In this document: in pieces, positions 37,506 to 46,121 of the stretch
Layout: each line of letters opens with the position of its first letter
Position numbering within the stretch: position 1 is the stretch's first letter
NCBI RefSeq assembly: GCF_008271295.1
Contig: NZ_VTOY01000001.1
Location: 1 to 64,000 of the forward strand
Direction: 5' to 3'
DNA from: Pseudoselenomonas ruminis
GTDB taxonomy: Bacteria; Bacillota; Negativicutes; Selenomonadales; Selenomonadaceae
Length of the DNA: 64,000 nt
Position numbers and translations under genes: made by a program
Notes under the pieces: generated by a model
Told to the model about the DNA's origin: nothing
The model's input: only the letters and a program-made list of their open reading frames with translations
Databases searched by the model: none

Positions 37506-37519
37506 ACACTTTTTGATAA
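37494..37519 (-). repeat. right invertase recombination site (hix-like)
   Basis: A 26-bp site with perfectly complementary half-sites TTATCAAAAAGT and ACTTTTTGATAA around a 2-bp core AC. The half-site shares its TTATCAAAAA outer block with the Hin/Gin consensus site. The inner sequence AAGTGTACTTTTTGA matches the left site in opposite orientation. Confidence 0.8.
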
Positions 37520-37588
37520 AAATCGCACGCAATGATTTATATATAATCTACACGAAGAAAACGAGACGAAAAGGAGCAACGTAACGAT

Positions 37589-38941
37589 ATGGAAAACGAA
37601 GAGAGCATTGACCTGGGCAGACTCATGCAGATCATGCTGGAGCGCAAGAAGGTAGTAGGGGGTATCGTTGCGGGCTGTACAGCCTTGGCTATCGGTACGG
37701 CGTTTATCCTGCCGAAGCAGTACGAGTCCACGGCCCTCGTCCAAACGCGAAGCGCGGGCAAGGATATTGGTGGTGCCGCCGCCATGGCTGCCGCAATGGG
37801 GATTAATGTTGGCGGCAGCAGCTCGAATGCATCGCCGCTGAACTACATCGAACTCATGAAATCGCGCCGCGTCCTTGAACCGATTATTGACCAGATGGAA
37901 TGGCCAAATGAAAAAGCGAAGCCGGACGCTAAAGGCTTTGCGAAAAGCAATCTTAAAATCGAGAATACCAAGCAGACTAACCTCATCACGGTAACGGCCA
38001 CGGGCCGCACGCCGGAAGAGGCGCAGATGATTTCTCAGGGAGTTGTGGATAACTTCCTCACCATGCAGACGGAAAACAGCCAGCAGACGCAGAGCCTGCT
38101 CGTAACGTTCCTCAACGACCGCATCGAAAAGGCAAAACAGGAAGCCGACGATGCCGCCGCGAAGCTTGCCGCCTACTCCAAGGAAAATAAAATCTACAGC
38201 CCGAGCGACCAGGCCAAACTTGCCATCGAGCAGCTAAACGCCTACGACAAGACCATCGGCGAAATGCAGGTCAAACAAAAATCGGCCCAGGCCCAGTACG
38301 ATGTCGCGACGCAGAAACTTGGCGAGCAGAAAGCCGGTGCGAGAAACTTCAACATCAACGACAACAGCACCGTCCAGAGCATCCGCTCCCAGATTGTCAA
38401 ACAGGAAGTCGAGCTCGTCGGCCTTCGCCAGAAATACACCGAAAACCATCCAAACGTAATCGCGGCCAAGAATCAGCTGGCCCAGCTCCAGCAGGCCCTT
38501 ACCGATGAAGTCGGTGCTGTCGTTGGCTCCAATGCCGCCAGCCTTAACGCGGCTCAGATGGAAATCCTCAAGAACCAGGCTGTAGCCCAGGCCGAAGTCA
38601 GCGCCGCCAGCGCCAGCGAAGAAGCCATCAAGGCGAAAAAATCCGAAAAAGAAGCCGAAATCGGCAAACTCCCGGACGCCATGATGAACTACATCCAGCT
38701 CGAAAGCGACTCGAAAATCAAACAACAGATATACCTGAGCCTCGTTCAGCAGTGCGAACAGGATAAAATCCAGGAAGCCATGGAAAGTATGGATATCCAG
38801 ATTATCGACGCCGCCAACCTCCCTGACGAAGACAAACCCGCGGCACCAAGAAAGAAACTAATCGCCGCCATCGGCTTCGTCATCGGCTGTCTGATCAGCT
38901 TCGGCTACGGACTCATTTGTTATAAACGAGAAGAGGCTTAA
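37589..38941 (+). CDS. wzz: Wzz-type polysaccharide chain-length determinant
   Basis: Inner-membrane co-polymerase that sets polysaccharide chain length. It has 450 residues with an N-terminal helix at about 24-42 (VGGIVAGCTALAIGTAFILP), a long coiled-coil periplasmic region and a C-terminal helix at about 425-445 (AAIGFVIGCLISFGYGLI). The motif before the second helix is Pro-rich (LPDEDKPAAPRKK). No tyrosine-kinase domain is attached. The ATG lies 12 bases after AAGGAG, a long spacing. A TATAAT at 37542-37547 upstream lacks a -35 box. It is the first gene after the invertible segment and opens the polysaccharide locus. Confidence 0.93.
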   Translation: MENEESIDLGRLMQIMLERKKVVGGIVAGCTALAIGTAFILPKQYESTALVQTRSAGKDIGGAAAMAAAMGINVGGSSSNASPLNYIELMKSRRVLEPIIDQMEWPNEKAKPDAKGFAKSNLKIENTKQTNLITVTATGRTPEEAQMISQGVVDNFLTMQTENSQQTQSLLVTFLNDRIEKAKQEADDAAAKLAAYSKENKIYSPSDQAKLAIEQLNAYDKTIGEMQVKQKSAQAQYDVATQKLGEQKAGARNFNINDNSTVQSIRSQIVKQEVELVGLRQKYTENHPNVIAAKNQLAQLQQALTDEVGAVVGSNAASLNAAQMEILKNQAVAQAEVSAASASEEAIKAKKSEKEAEIGKLPDAMMNYIQLESDSKIKQQIYLSLVQQCEQDKIQEAMESMDIQIIDAANLPDEDKPAAPRKKLIAAIGFVIGCLISFGYGLICYKREEA

Positions 38942-38945
38942 ATCA

Positions 38946-40781
38946 GTGACATATCTGAAATTAATACGAGACAAACTAAAACTGCTATTAATTGACGCCA
39001 TAATCCTGGCCGTAATGCCTTTGGTTGCCCTATTGCTTCGTTTTGAGGGGACGGTTCCCGCCGCAGAATTTGACACGTTCCGTGCCTGCTTGCCGTGGAT
39101 GGTGCTGATTTCCCTGGCTATCTTCTATTTCTATGGTATGTACCACCGCATTTGGCACTATGCCCGCATCCGTGACCTTATTGCGATAATCGGTGCCATC
39201 ACCCTGTCGCAGGCTATCATCTTTTTCGTCACGGTCATGGCGGCGGTTTCCGTGCCGCGCAGTGTCATCATCCTGACCTGGCTGCTCACGATTTGTGGCG
39301 TTGGCGCCAGCAGGTTGGCCTACAAAGTCAATCTTGATATGGTCACAGAATCCCAGGGCGACAGGAAAAATCTCCTGATTGTCGGTGCCGGGGATGCCGG
39401 TGCCATGCTGGTCCGGGAATTGGAACAAAAAGCCGCTGCGTCCATTTGTATTGTCGGCTTTGTCGATGACGACGAAAAGAAGCAAAAAGGAAGACTCGCA
39501 GGCTTTCCAATACTCGGCACCATCAGCGAGATTCCCAAAGTAGTGCAAGAAAACAAAATTGACAAAATCGTAATCGCCATACCTTCGGCGGATGGTGATA
39601 CCATCCGCCATATTGCTATGCAATGCCGCAAGACGGGCGCCAAAGTCCGCATCATGCCGGGGATCTACGAAATGATGACCGATGGCGTCGGCATGGGCGA
39701 AATGCGCGAAATCCGGTTAGAGGATTTACTCCGCCGTGACCCGATACACCTTGACTTTGCCAAGATAACAAACTACATCGCCGGCAAAACGGTATTGATT
39801 ACGGGCGCTGGCGGCTCCATTGGTTCCGAGATTTCCCGCCAGATCAGCCGCGTAGGAGCCAAAGAAATCATCCTTCTCGGCCGTGGCGAAAACAGCATCT
39901 ACGAAATCCATCAGGAACTCAAGCGCAAATTCCCCGAGCAGACCTATCATACGGTAATCGCAAACATTACGGACAGAGACCGCATGGAACGTATTTTCAA
40001 ACGGTTCCAGCCACAGGTTGTATTCCATGCCGCGGCGCATAAACACGTCCCGCTCATGGAAATACAGCCCGAAGAAGCCATCAAGAATAACGTCTTTGGT
40101 ACGAAAAACGTGGCAGAGCTGGCCGATGAAAATCAGGCCGAAATCTTCGTCTTAATTTCCACGGATAAAGCTGTAAACCCGACCAGTGTCATGGGCGCCA
40201 CCAAGCGCACGGCTGAACTCGTTTTGCAGGAAATCAACCAGCACAGCAAAACGAAGTTCGTCACCGTAAGATTCGGCAACGTCCTCGGCAGCCGCGGCAG
40301 TGTCGTGCCATTATTTGAAAAACAAATCGCCGCCGGCGGCCCGGTAACGGTCACCCATAAGGAAATGACAAGATTCTTCATGACCATCCCCGAAGCCGTC
40401 CAGCTCGTACTCCAAGCGGGCAGTCAGGCCGAAGGCGGCGAGGTATTCCTGTTCGACATGGGAAAACCCGTAAAAATCAAAGACATGGCAGAAGACCTCA
40501 TACGGCTCCACGGCCTGACCCCAGGCGAAGACATCCAGATAACCTACACCGGGCTAAGGCCAGGAGAAAAACTCTACGAAGAACTCCTAACCAGCGAAGA
40601 AGGTACCACCAGTACCAAACACAAGAAAATCTTCAAAGCCCAGATTCAGCCGTTGAATGAGGCAGACCTAAAACAAAGCCTGCAAACTCTCAAGGAAACC
40701 ACGAATAAACAAGTAATCTTGCAGACGTTAAAGCATATGATACCGACTTATAAGAGTAAGCAGCTCGAAGAAGCAAAATAA
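38946..40781 (+). CDS. CapD/PglF-type nucleotide-sugar 4,6-dehydratase
   Basis: Membrane-anchored NAD-dependent dehydratase of 611 residues that converts a UDP-N-acetylhexosamine to its 4-keto-6-deoxy form. There are four N-terminal helices (residues about 10-120), a first Rossmann-like domain (LLIVGAGDAGAMLVREL), then the catalytic domain VLITGAGGSIGSEISRQI with STDKAVNPTSVMGATK at about residue 404. It resembles WbpM, CapD and PglF. GTG 38946 is five bases after wzz. With the aminotransferase at 40900 it could make a UDP-4-amino-6-deoxy sugar for the initiating transferase at 42111. Confidence 0.93.
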   Translation: MTYLKLIRDKLKLLLIDAIILAVMPLVALLLRFEGTVPAAEFDTFRACLPWMVLISLAIFYFYGMYHRIWHYARIRDLIAIIGAITLSQAIIFFVTVMAAVSVPRSVIILTWLLTICGVGASRLAYKVNLDMVTESQGDRKNLLIVGAGDAGAMLVRELEQKAAASICIVGFVDDDEKKQKGRLAGFPILGTISEIPKVVQENKIDKIVIAIPSADGDTIRHIAMQCRKTGAKVRIMPGIYEMMTDGVGMGEMREIRLEDLLRRDPIHLDFAKITNYIAGKTVLITGAGGSIGSEISRQISRVGAKEIILLGRGENSIYEIHQELKRKFPEQTYHTVIANITDRDRMERIFKRFQPQVVFHAAAHKHVPLMEIQPEEAIKNNVFGTKNVAELADENQAEIFVLISTDKAVNPTSVMGATKRTAELVLQEINQHSKTKFVTVRFGNVLGSRGSVVPLFEKQIAAGGPVTVTHKEMTRFFMTIPEAVQLVLQAGSQAEGGEVFLFDMGKPVKIKDMAEDLIRLHGLTPGEDIQITYTGLRPGEKLYEELLTSEEGTTSTKHKKIFKAQIQPLNEADLKQSLQTLKETTNKQVILQTLKHMIPTYKSKQLEEAK

Positions 40782-40783
40782 AG

Positions 40784-40851
40784 CCGTCCCCTCTGGGGGC
40801 GGCGAAGCCGCGGGAGTCCAGTGGACTCCCCGGAGATTGGTCCGAAGGACC
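40784..40851. repeat. cluster of four hairpins (REP-like intergenic element)
   Basis: Four short inverted repeats are packed in 68 bases: 40784-40790/40796-40802, 40799-40803/40807-40811, 40812-40820/40822-40830 and 40839-40843/40847-40851. Two have GAA loops. It is far more G/C-rich than its surroundings, is non-coding, and has no T-run. It looks like a dispersed intergenic repeat or structured mRNA element. Confidence 0.6.
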
Positions 40852-40899
40852 GGATGAGGTAACGCACTCCCAACAACCACGAAAGAAGGCAGTTATAAT

Positions 40900-42114
40900 A
40901 TGAAATCCCGTCAAATAAGCTTTTCCCCTCCTGACATTACGGAGGAAGAAATAAAGGAAGTAGCCGAAGCGATGCGTTCCGGCTGGATAACCACAGGTCC
41001 GAGAACGAAGAAACTGGAGTCGCAAATTGCAGACTTCTGCCATACGAGCAAAGCCGTCTGCTTGAATTCCGCAACCGCAGCACTGGAACTAACGCTAAGA
41101 GTTCTTGGTATCGGCGAGGGAGACGAAGTAATCACCAGCGCCTATACCTACACGGCATCGGCCAGCGTCATCGACCATGTAGGAGCCAAGATCGTATTGG
41201 TAGATACCGCCAAAGACAGCTGGGAAATGGACTACGATGCGCTGGAAAAAGCCATTAACGAGAAAACTAAAGCAATTATCCCGGTCGATTTAGGCGGTGT
41301 TCCCTGCGACTATGACAAAATAAAAGCCATCGTCGAGGCGAAAAAAGACCTGTTCCAGCCGAATAACAAAATCCAGCAGGCAATGGGACGGATTGCTATC
41401 ACGGCCGACGCAGCCCATGCTTTTGGCGCTAGCTACAAAGGTCAGCCAATTGGCGCTGTTGCGGACTTTACGAGTTTTTCGTTTCATGCCGTGAAAAACT
41501 TCACCACAGCCGAAGGCGGTGCAGTAGTCTGGAAAGATATCAATGGCATAGACAATGAGGAAATCTATCATCAGTATCAGCTCTTTAGCCTTCATGGTCA
41601 GTCGAAAGATGCCCTGGCAAAGACCAAATTGGGAGCATGGGAATACGACATAAAAGGGCCTTGGTACAAGTGCAACATGACCGATATCATGGCGGCAATT
41701 GGTTTGGTTCAGATGAAGCGTTATCCGGAAATGCTCAAGCGAAGAAAAGAAATTATCAGTAAATATAATGAAGCCTTCAAGGGCATGTCGATCCAGACGT
41801 TAATGCACTATAGCGAAGATCATCAGAGCAGCGGCCACCTTTACTTGGTTCGATTGTTGGGATTGGGAGAGGAAGAACGAAATGCCTTCATCACCAAGAT
41901 GGCTGAGCACGGTGTTGCCACGAACGTCCATTATAAACCGCTGCCGATGCATACGGCATACAAGAACTTGGGCTTTGATATCAAGAACTGTCCGAATGCT
42001 TACAAGCAGTACCAAAACGAAGTCACGCTTCCGTTGCATACCAAACTGACGGATGAAGATGTGGACTACATTATAGAGAATTTCAAAGAAGTATATCAGG
42101 ATGTGAAGGCATGA
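40900..42114 (+). CDS. DegT/DnrJ/EryC1 sugar aminotransferase
   Basis: PLP-dependent aminotransferase of 404 residues acting on a 4-keto-6-deoxy nucleotide sugar, the likely product of the dehydratase upstream. Motifs are GWITTGPRTKKLE, LNSATAALELTLRV, ADAAHAFGASYKG and the PLP lysine in FSFHAVKNFTTAEGG (about residue 197). Overall features resemble PglE- or PseC-like enzymes. It overlaps the following glycosyltransferase gene by four bases. Confidence 0.92.
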   Translation: MKSRQISFSPPDITEEEIKEVAEAMRSGWITTGPRTKKLESQIADFCHTSKAVCLNSATAALELTLRVLGIGEGDEVITSAYTYTASASVIDHVGAKIVLVDTAKDSWEMDYDALEKAINEKTKAIIPVDLGGVPCDYDKIKAIVEAKKDLFQPNNKIQQAMGRIAITADAAHAFGASYKGQPIGAVADFTSFSFHAVKNFTTAEGGAVVWKDINGIDNEEIYHQYQLFSLHGQSKDALAKTKLGAWEYDIKGPWYKCNMTDIMAAIGLVQMKRYPEMLKRRKEIISKYNEAFKGMSIQTLMHYSEDHQSSGHLYLVRLLGLGEEERNAFITKMAEHGVATNVHYKPLPMHTAYKNLGFDIKNCPNAYKQYQNEVTLPLHTKLTDEDVDYIIENFKEVYQDVKA

Positions 42115-42794
42115 TTCTGCGCAAATGGGAAGACCTGCCGGCAGAGATGAAAAATGAACAGGTACGCCCCTATTATGAGTATTTGGCAAAATATAAAATG
42201 ACACTAGCAATGAAGTTTTTGCTGGACAAAATACTTGCTGCGATTCTACTGCTGGTTTTATCCCCTGTATTTTTTACAGTAGCGATTTGGATCAAAACGG
42301 ATTCGCCTGGTGAAGTGTTCTTCCGCCAGGAACGTGTAACTCGCTATGGGAAGAAGTTTCGTATCTACAAGTTTCGTACCATGGTAAAGAATGCAGAGGC
42401 TTTAGGCAGTCAGGTAACAACCAACGCGGATATGCGTGTAACGAAAGTCGGTAAGAAAATTAGAGCCTGCCGTCTGGATGAAATCCCGCAGCTCATAAAC
42501 ATCCTAAAGGGAGAAATGAGTTTTGTGGGTACGCGGCCGGAGGTGCCAAGATATGTGAAGCACTATACCGAGGAAATGTATGCAACTTTGCTACTTCCTG
42601 CGGGAGTGACCAGTGAGGCGAGCATCGAGTATAAAGATGAAGAACGGCTTCTAGCAGAAGCAGATGATGCAGATGAAGTCTACATAACAAAAGTGTTGCC
42701 AGAGAAAATGCGTTGGAACTATAGCAGCATAGGAAAGCAGGGAATATGGGAGGACTTCAAGATAATATTGAGAACATTGGGGGCTGTAATTTGA
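42111..42794 (+). CDS. initiating sugar-phosphate transferase (PglC/WcaJ superfamily)
   Basis: Monotopic phosphoglycosyl transferase of 227 residues that moves a sugar-1-phosphate to undecaprenyl phosphate, the first membrane step of polysaccharide assembly. One hydrophobic helix (about residues 40-60) precedes FFRQERVTRYGKKFRIYKFRTM, and the DE catalytic dyad lies in RLDEIPQLINILKGEMSFVGTRPE. The short form without extra N-terminal helices is PglC-like. The substrate is probably the sugar made by the two genes upstream. Confidence 0.92.
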   Translation: MILRKWEDLPAEMKNEQVRPYYEYLAKYKMTLAMKFLLDKILAAILLLVLSPVFFTVAIWIKTDSPGEVFFRQERVTRYGKKFRIYKFRTMVKNAEALGSQVTTNADMRVTKVGKKIRACRLDEIPQLINILKGEMSFVGTRPEVPRYVKHYTEEMYATLLLPAGVTSEASIEYKDEERLLAEADDADEVYITKVLPEKMRWNYSSIGKQGIWEDFKIILRTLGAVI

Positions 42795-43765
42795 GGGTTA
42801 GTATATGCATCGTTGCTTTAAATGAAGAGCGATATTTACCAGGTATTCTAGAGGATGTGTTGAGACAAACATATTTGCATGATAAAACAGAAATACTCCT
42901 TATCGATAGTAAATCTACAGACAATACAAAGAAGATAATGATTGATTTCTCGATAAAATATCAAGATAATTATTGGCAAATAAGGGTGTTAGATAACGCA
43001 GGCCAACGGCAGGCCAACGGCTGGAATGTAGCACTTGAAAATTATCGAGGCGAGGCTATTATTCGTATAGATGCACATGCACATATACCTATAGATTTTG
43101 TGGAAAAAAATATTGAATGTTTAAAGCGTGGTGAACGTGTATGTGGTGGTAGACGGCCTTGTATTGCTGAGGAGGATACGTTTTCATCAAGACTGTTGTT
43201 GTCGGCAGAAAGTGCTATGTTTGGCAGTGGAATATCTAATTTTCGTAATAGTGAAAAAAGTGGATACGTAAAATCAATTTTTCACGGATGTTATCGACGT
43301 GAGGTATTTGATAAAGTCGGTAGATTTGATGAACGGTTGGGACGAACAGAGGATAATGATATTCATCAAAGAATCAGAGCTGCTGGATATAAGATTTTTA
43401 TGGATAAGGATATTGTTTCCTATCAGTATGTAAGACCAACACTTTGGAAAATGTTCAAACAAAAGTTCATGAATGGGTATTGGATTGGTAAAACTGTCTA
43501 TATAAATCCAAAATGTTTGAGTGCATATTACTTTGCTCCGTTAGTATTTATTATAATGTTATTCGGTTCATTGCTAGTAAGTACACTTGGATGTGTATGG
43601 CCGTTGATGATGCTAATGATTGCTTATGGCAGTGTGATAATATTATCCACATTTTGTAGTGTATGGGAACGGAAAGATATAAGATTTATAGCTGTTGGCT
43701 TGATCTGTTTTATGATGCATATATGTTATGGATGGGGGACACTTCGAGGATTGTTTAAATTGTAA
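42791..43765 (+). CDS. family 2 glycosyltransferase with C-terminal membrane helices
   Basis: GT-A glycosyltransferase of 324 residues. It begins MRVSICIVALNEERYLPGIL when TTG 42791 is used as the start; that TTG follows GGGGG and overlaps the previous stop. Family motifs are IDSKSTDNTK and IRIDAHAHIP (the DxD-like metal site region), and EDNDIHQRIRAAGYK for acceptor binding. Two C-terminal hydrophobic segments (about residues 250-320) anchor it, as in ExoA-like enzymes. The GC content drops sharply at its 5' end. Confidence 0.88.
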   Translation: MRVSICIVALNEERYLPGILEDVLRQTYLHDKTEILLIDSKSTDNTKKIMIDFSIKYQDNYWQIRVLDNAGQRQANGWNVALENYRGEAIIRIDAHAHIPIDFVEKNIECLKRGERVCGGRRPCIAEEDTFSSRLLLSAESAMFGSGISNFRNSEKSGYVKSIFHGCYRREVFDKVGRFDERLGRTEDNDIHQRIRAAGYKIFMDKDIVSYQYVRPTLWKMFKQKFMNGYWIGKTVYINPKCLSAYYFAPLVFIIMLFGSLLVSTLGCVWPLMMLMIAYGSVIILSTFCSVWERKDIRFIAVGLICFMMHICYGWGTLRGLFKL

Positions 43766-43791
43766 TATATATCAATGGTAGGGCGGAGCTT

Positions 43792-44880
43792 ATGAGGAAA
43801 ATATGTTTTTTTACGCATAGTATGAATAATTCTGGTGGTGTAGCACGTGTATTGGCAAATGTGGCTAATATGTTTAGTGATAGTGGGGATGAAGTATCTA
43901 TTATTGTAATGGATTCTTGTGGAGAAAGTTTTTTTAGAATAAATACAAATATAAAAATACTTACCCTAAATAATGGAATTTGTAATAGTATTGTTGGGCA
44001 ATTTATTGGTGCCATTAAAACTGTTTATGAATTAAGAAAAAGAATTAAACAAATGCAGCCAGATGTCGTTTTCGCTTTTTGGACAAGTAGAGCAATTATT
44101 GCGATTATAGCAGGATATAAATTAGGGATACCAATAGTTGCATGTGAACATACTGCATATTGTCGCGCAAGAAAAGATGCCAATATAATTAGATATATAG
44201 TATATAGACAAGCAGCAGCAATTGTGTCACTTACTAATGAAGATGCTGTGCGATACAAAAAAATTAACCCCAATACGTATGTAATTCCTAATGAGATTAA
44301 TGATTTAGAAATTAGAAAACATAACAATTCGAATGAAAAAGTGATTTTGTCTGTTGGAAGATGGTCTCGTGAAAAAGGGTACGATTTGCTCATTGAAGCT
44401 TGGAATATAATAGCAAATAAATACAATGGTTGGAAATTGAAAATTGTAGGAGATAAAGAAGATTTAGAATTTGTGGAAGAAGTTAATGCGAAAATTAGAA
44501 ATTATAAAATAGGACATACTATTGAGGTTAAAGATGCTACTCTTGATATTATGGATGAATATGATAAGGCAGATATTTTTGTGTTATCATCACGTTGGGA
44601 AGGCTTGCCTATGGTATTGTTAGAAGCAATGTCACGTGGCGTTGCTTCGGTAAGTTTCGACTGTCCGACGGGGCCTAGAGATATAATAACAAATGAATAT
44701 AATGGTTTTTTAGTAAATGCAAATAATGTCAAAATGTTATCTGAAAAAATTGAGTTATTGATTCAAAATAATGAATTGCGTAAAAAAATAGGTGTAAGAG
44801 CTAATAAAGAAATTTGTGAAAAATATAATAGAGAGATAATATATGCCAAATGGAATGAAGTGTTAAATCAAGTTGTTTGA
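43792..44880 (+). CDS. family 4 glycosyltransferase
   Basis: GT-B retaining glycosyltransferase of 362 residues. N-terminal FFTHSMNNSGGVARVLANVA is the acceptor-side glycine loop; the donor side has VILSVGRWSREKGYDLLIEAW and the E-x7-E motif SSRWEGLPMVLLEAMSRG. Codons are AT-rich, unlike the genes left of 42.7 kb. It lies in the glycosyltransferase, polymerase and flippase block and probably extends the repeat unit. The sugar is not predictable. Confidence 0.9.
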   Translation: MRKICFFTHSMNNSGGVARVLANVANMFSDSGDEVSIIVMDSCGESFFRINTNIKILTLNNGICNSIVGQFIGAIKTVYELRKRIKQMQPDVVFAFWTSRAIIAIIAGYKLGIPIVACEHTAYCRARKDANIIRYIVYRQAAAIVSLTNEDAVRYKKINPNTYVIPNEINDLEIRKHNNSNEKVILSVGRWSREKGYDLLIEAWNIIANKYNGWKLKIVGDKEDLEFVEEVNAKIRNYKIGHTIEVKDATLDIMDEYDKADIFVLSSRWEGLPMVLLEAMSRGVASVSFDCPTGPRDIITNEYNGFLVNANNVKMLSEKIELLIQNNELRKKIGVRANKEICEKYNREIIYAKWNEVLNQVV

Positions 44881-44901
44881 TGTATAAACGTGGGGGATAT
44901 G

Positions 44902-46047
44902 ATGTTCAAAAAAATAGAAATTAATATGATAAATTTGTATGCTTTTCTTATCCCTTGCGTAACTGCAACAAGAGATGCTTATGGATTTAGTATAGGCAGA
45001 ATATTTCTATTAACAATAGCGTTCATTGCAATAATTGATGCTATGTTTAGTAAAAAAATAAAAAATAATCAATATTTGTTAGTTTTGTTATTTTTATATC
45101 CATTATGGATGACATGCTCGTTGTTGTGGACTCCTAGTAATTGTGTTAATCAGGGGATTATAAGGACAGGATTCACAATTGCAATTTGCGTCTTCTTTTT
45201 CTTGATATCTTGTAGGGATATATCTGAAATAGAGTTAAAAAAAATAAAAAATAAAATAATAATTGGCGGCGTAATTTCCTCCTTGCTATTAATTGCTTTG
45301 GGAGGAGATTATTATGGGGATGAGGAAGAAGTTAGATATTCATTAACACCACAAACTGATCCTAATTATTATTCGATGTATTTGCTTATGCCTGTTGCTT
45401 TAGTGTTTAAAGCGATAACTACAAGTACAGGGAAGAATAAAGCTATAGCAGTATTGAGTATGATTATCATGCTGTATGCAATATTCTTATGTGGCTCTCG
45501 TGGGGCGTTGCTATCAATATTTATTATGTTGGTTATAGAATTGGTACGTAATCGAAGATTTTGCATAATAATGATGCTATTGTTTTGTATTTATATGGCC
45601 TTTGATAGTGTTGGCGAAATATATCCGCGCTTTGAAATAAATACGCTTGCATCTGGCGCAGGAAGAAGTTTAATATGGACAGTTATTACACAAATGATAA
45701 AAGATAATATTATATGTGGAGTTGGTGTTAGCGGGATAAAAGGTGTTTATGATGAATATGCAATACAAGCAGGTGTTGGATTTTTGGCAGGCCATGGAAG
45801 GGACCCTCATAATGCGTATATGGAAATATTTGCTGAATTAGGCATTGTAGGATTTGTTTTGTACACTATGATTATACTTGTTTCGCTATATAATAATTAT
45901 AAATATAAAAAAAACAATTTTGATATGTCCATAGGTATTGTTGGAACTTTAATTGCAGCATTTTTTTTATCGAGTGTATTAGAAGAGGCAATTTGGTTTT
46001 ATTTAGTATTGTTGACAATGAGGATAAAAAATGATGAAACAAATTAA
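44902..46047 (+). CDS. wzy: Wzy-type O-antigen polymerase / ligase family protein
   Basis: Hydrophobic protein of 381 residues with about 10-11 membrane helices and a large loop containing the family region GAGRSLIWTVITQMIKDN and GHGRDPHNAYMEIFAELG, as in the Wzy_C/O-antigen ligase family. In this locus with wzx and wzz, a polymerase role is likely. ATG 44902 is 5 bases after GGGGGA. Very AT-rich. A ligase role cannot be excluded from sequence alone. Confidence 0.82.
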   Translation: MFKKIEINMINLYAFLIPCVTATRDAYGFSIGRIFLLTIAFIAIIDAMFSKKIKNNQYLLVLLFLYPLWMTCSLLWTPSNCVNQGIIRTGFTIAICVFFFLISCRDISEIELKKIKNKIIIGGVISSLLLIALGGDYYGDEEEVRYSLTPQTDPNYYSMYLLMPVALVFKAITTSTGKNKAIAVLSMIIMLYAIFLCGSRGALLSIFIMLVIELVRNRRFCIIMMLLFCIYMAFDSVGEIYPRFEINTLASGAGRSLIWTVITQMIKDNIICGVGVSGIKGVYDEYAIQAGVGFLAGHGRDPHNAYMEIFAELGIVGFVLYTMIILVSLYNNYKYKKNNFDMSIGIVGTLIAAFFLSSVLEEAIWFYLVLLTMRIKNDETN

Positions 46048-46121
46048 TTATGTGATGATTTAATTATACATTTGTGTGTTTATAGTCGATTAGAAAGAGA
46101 TGAAAGTTTTAGGGTGATTGC

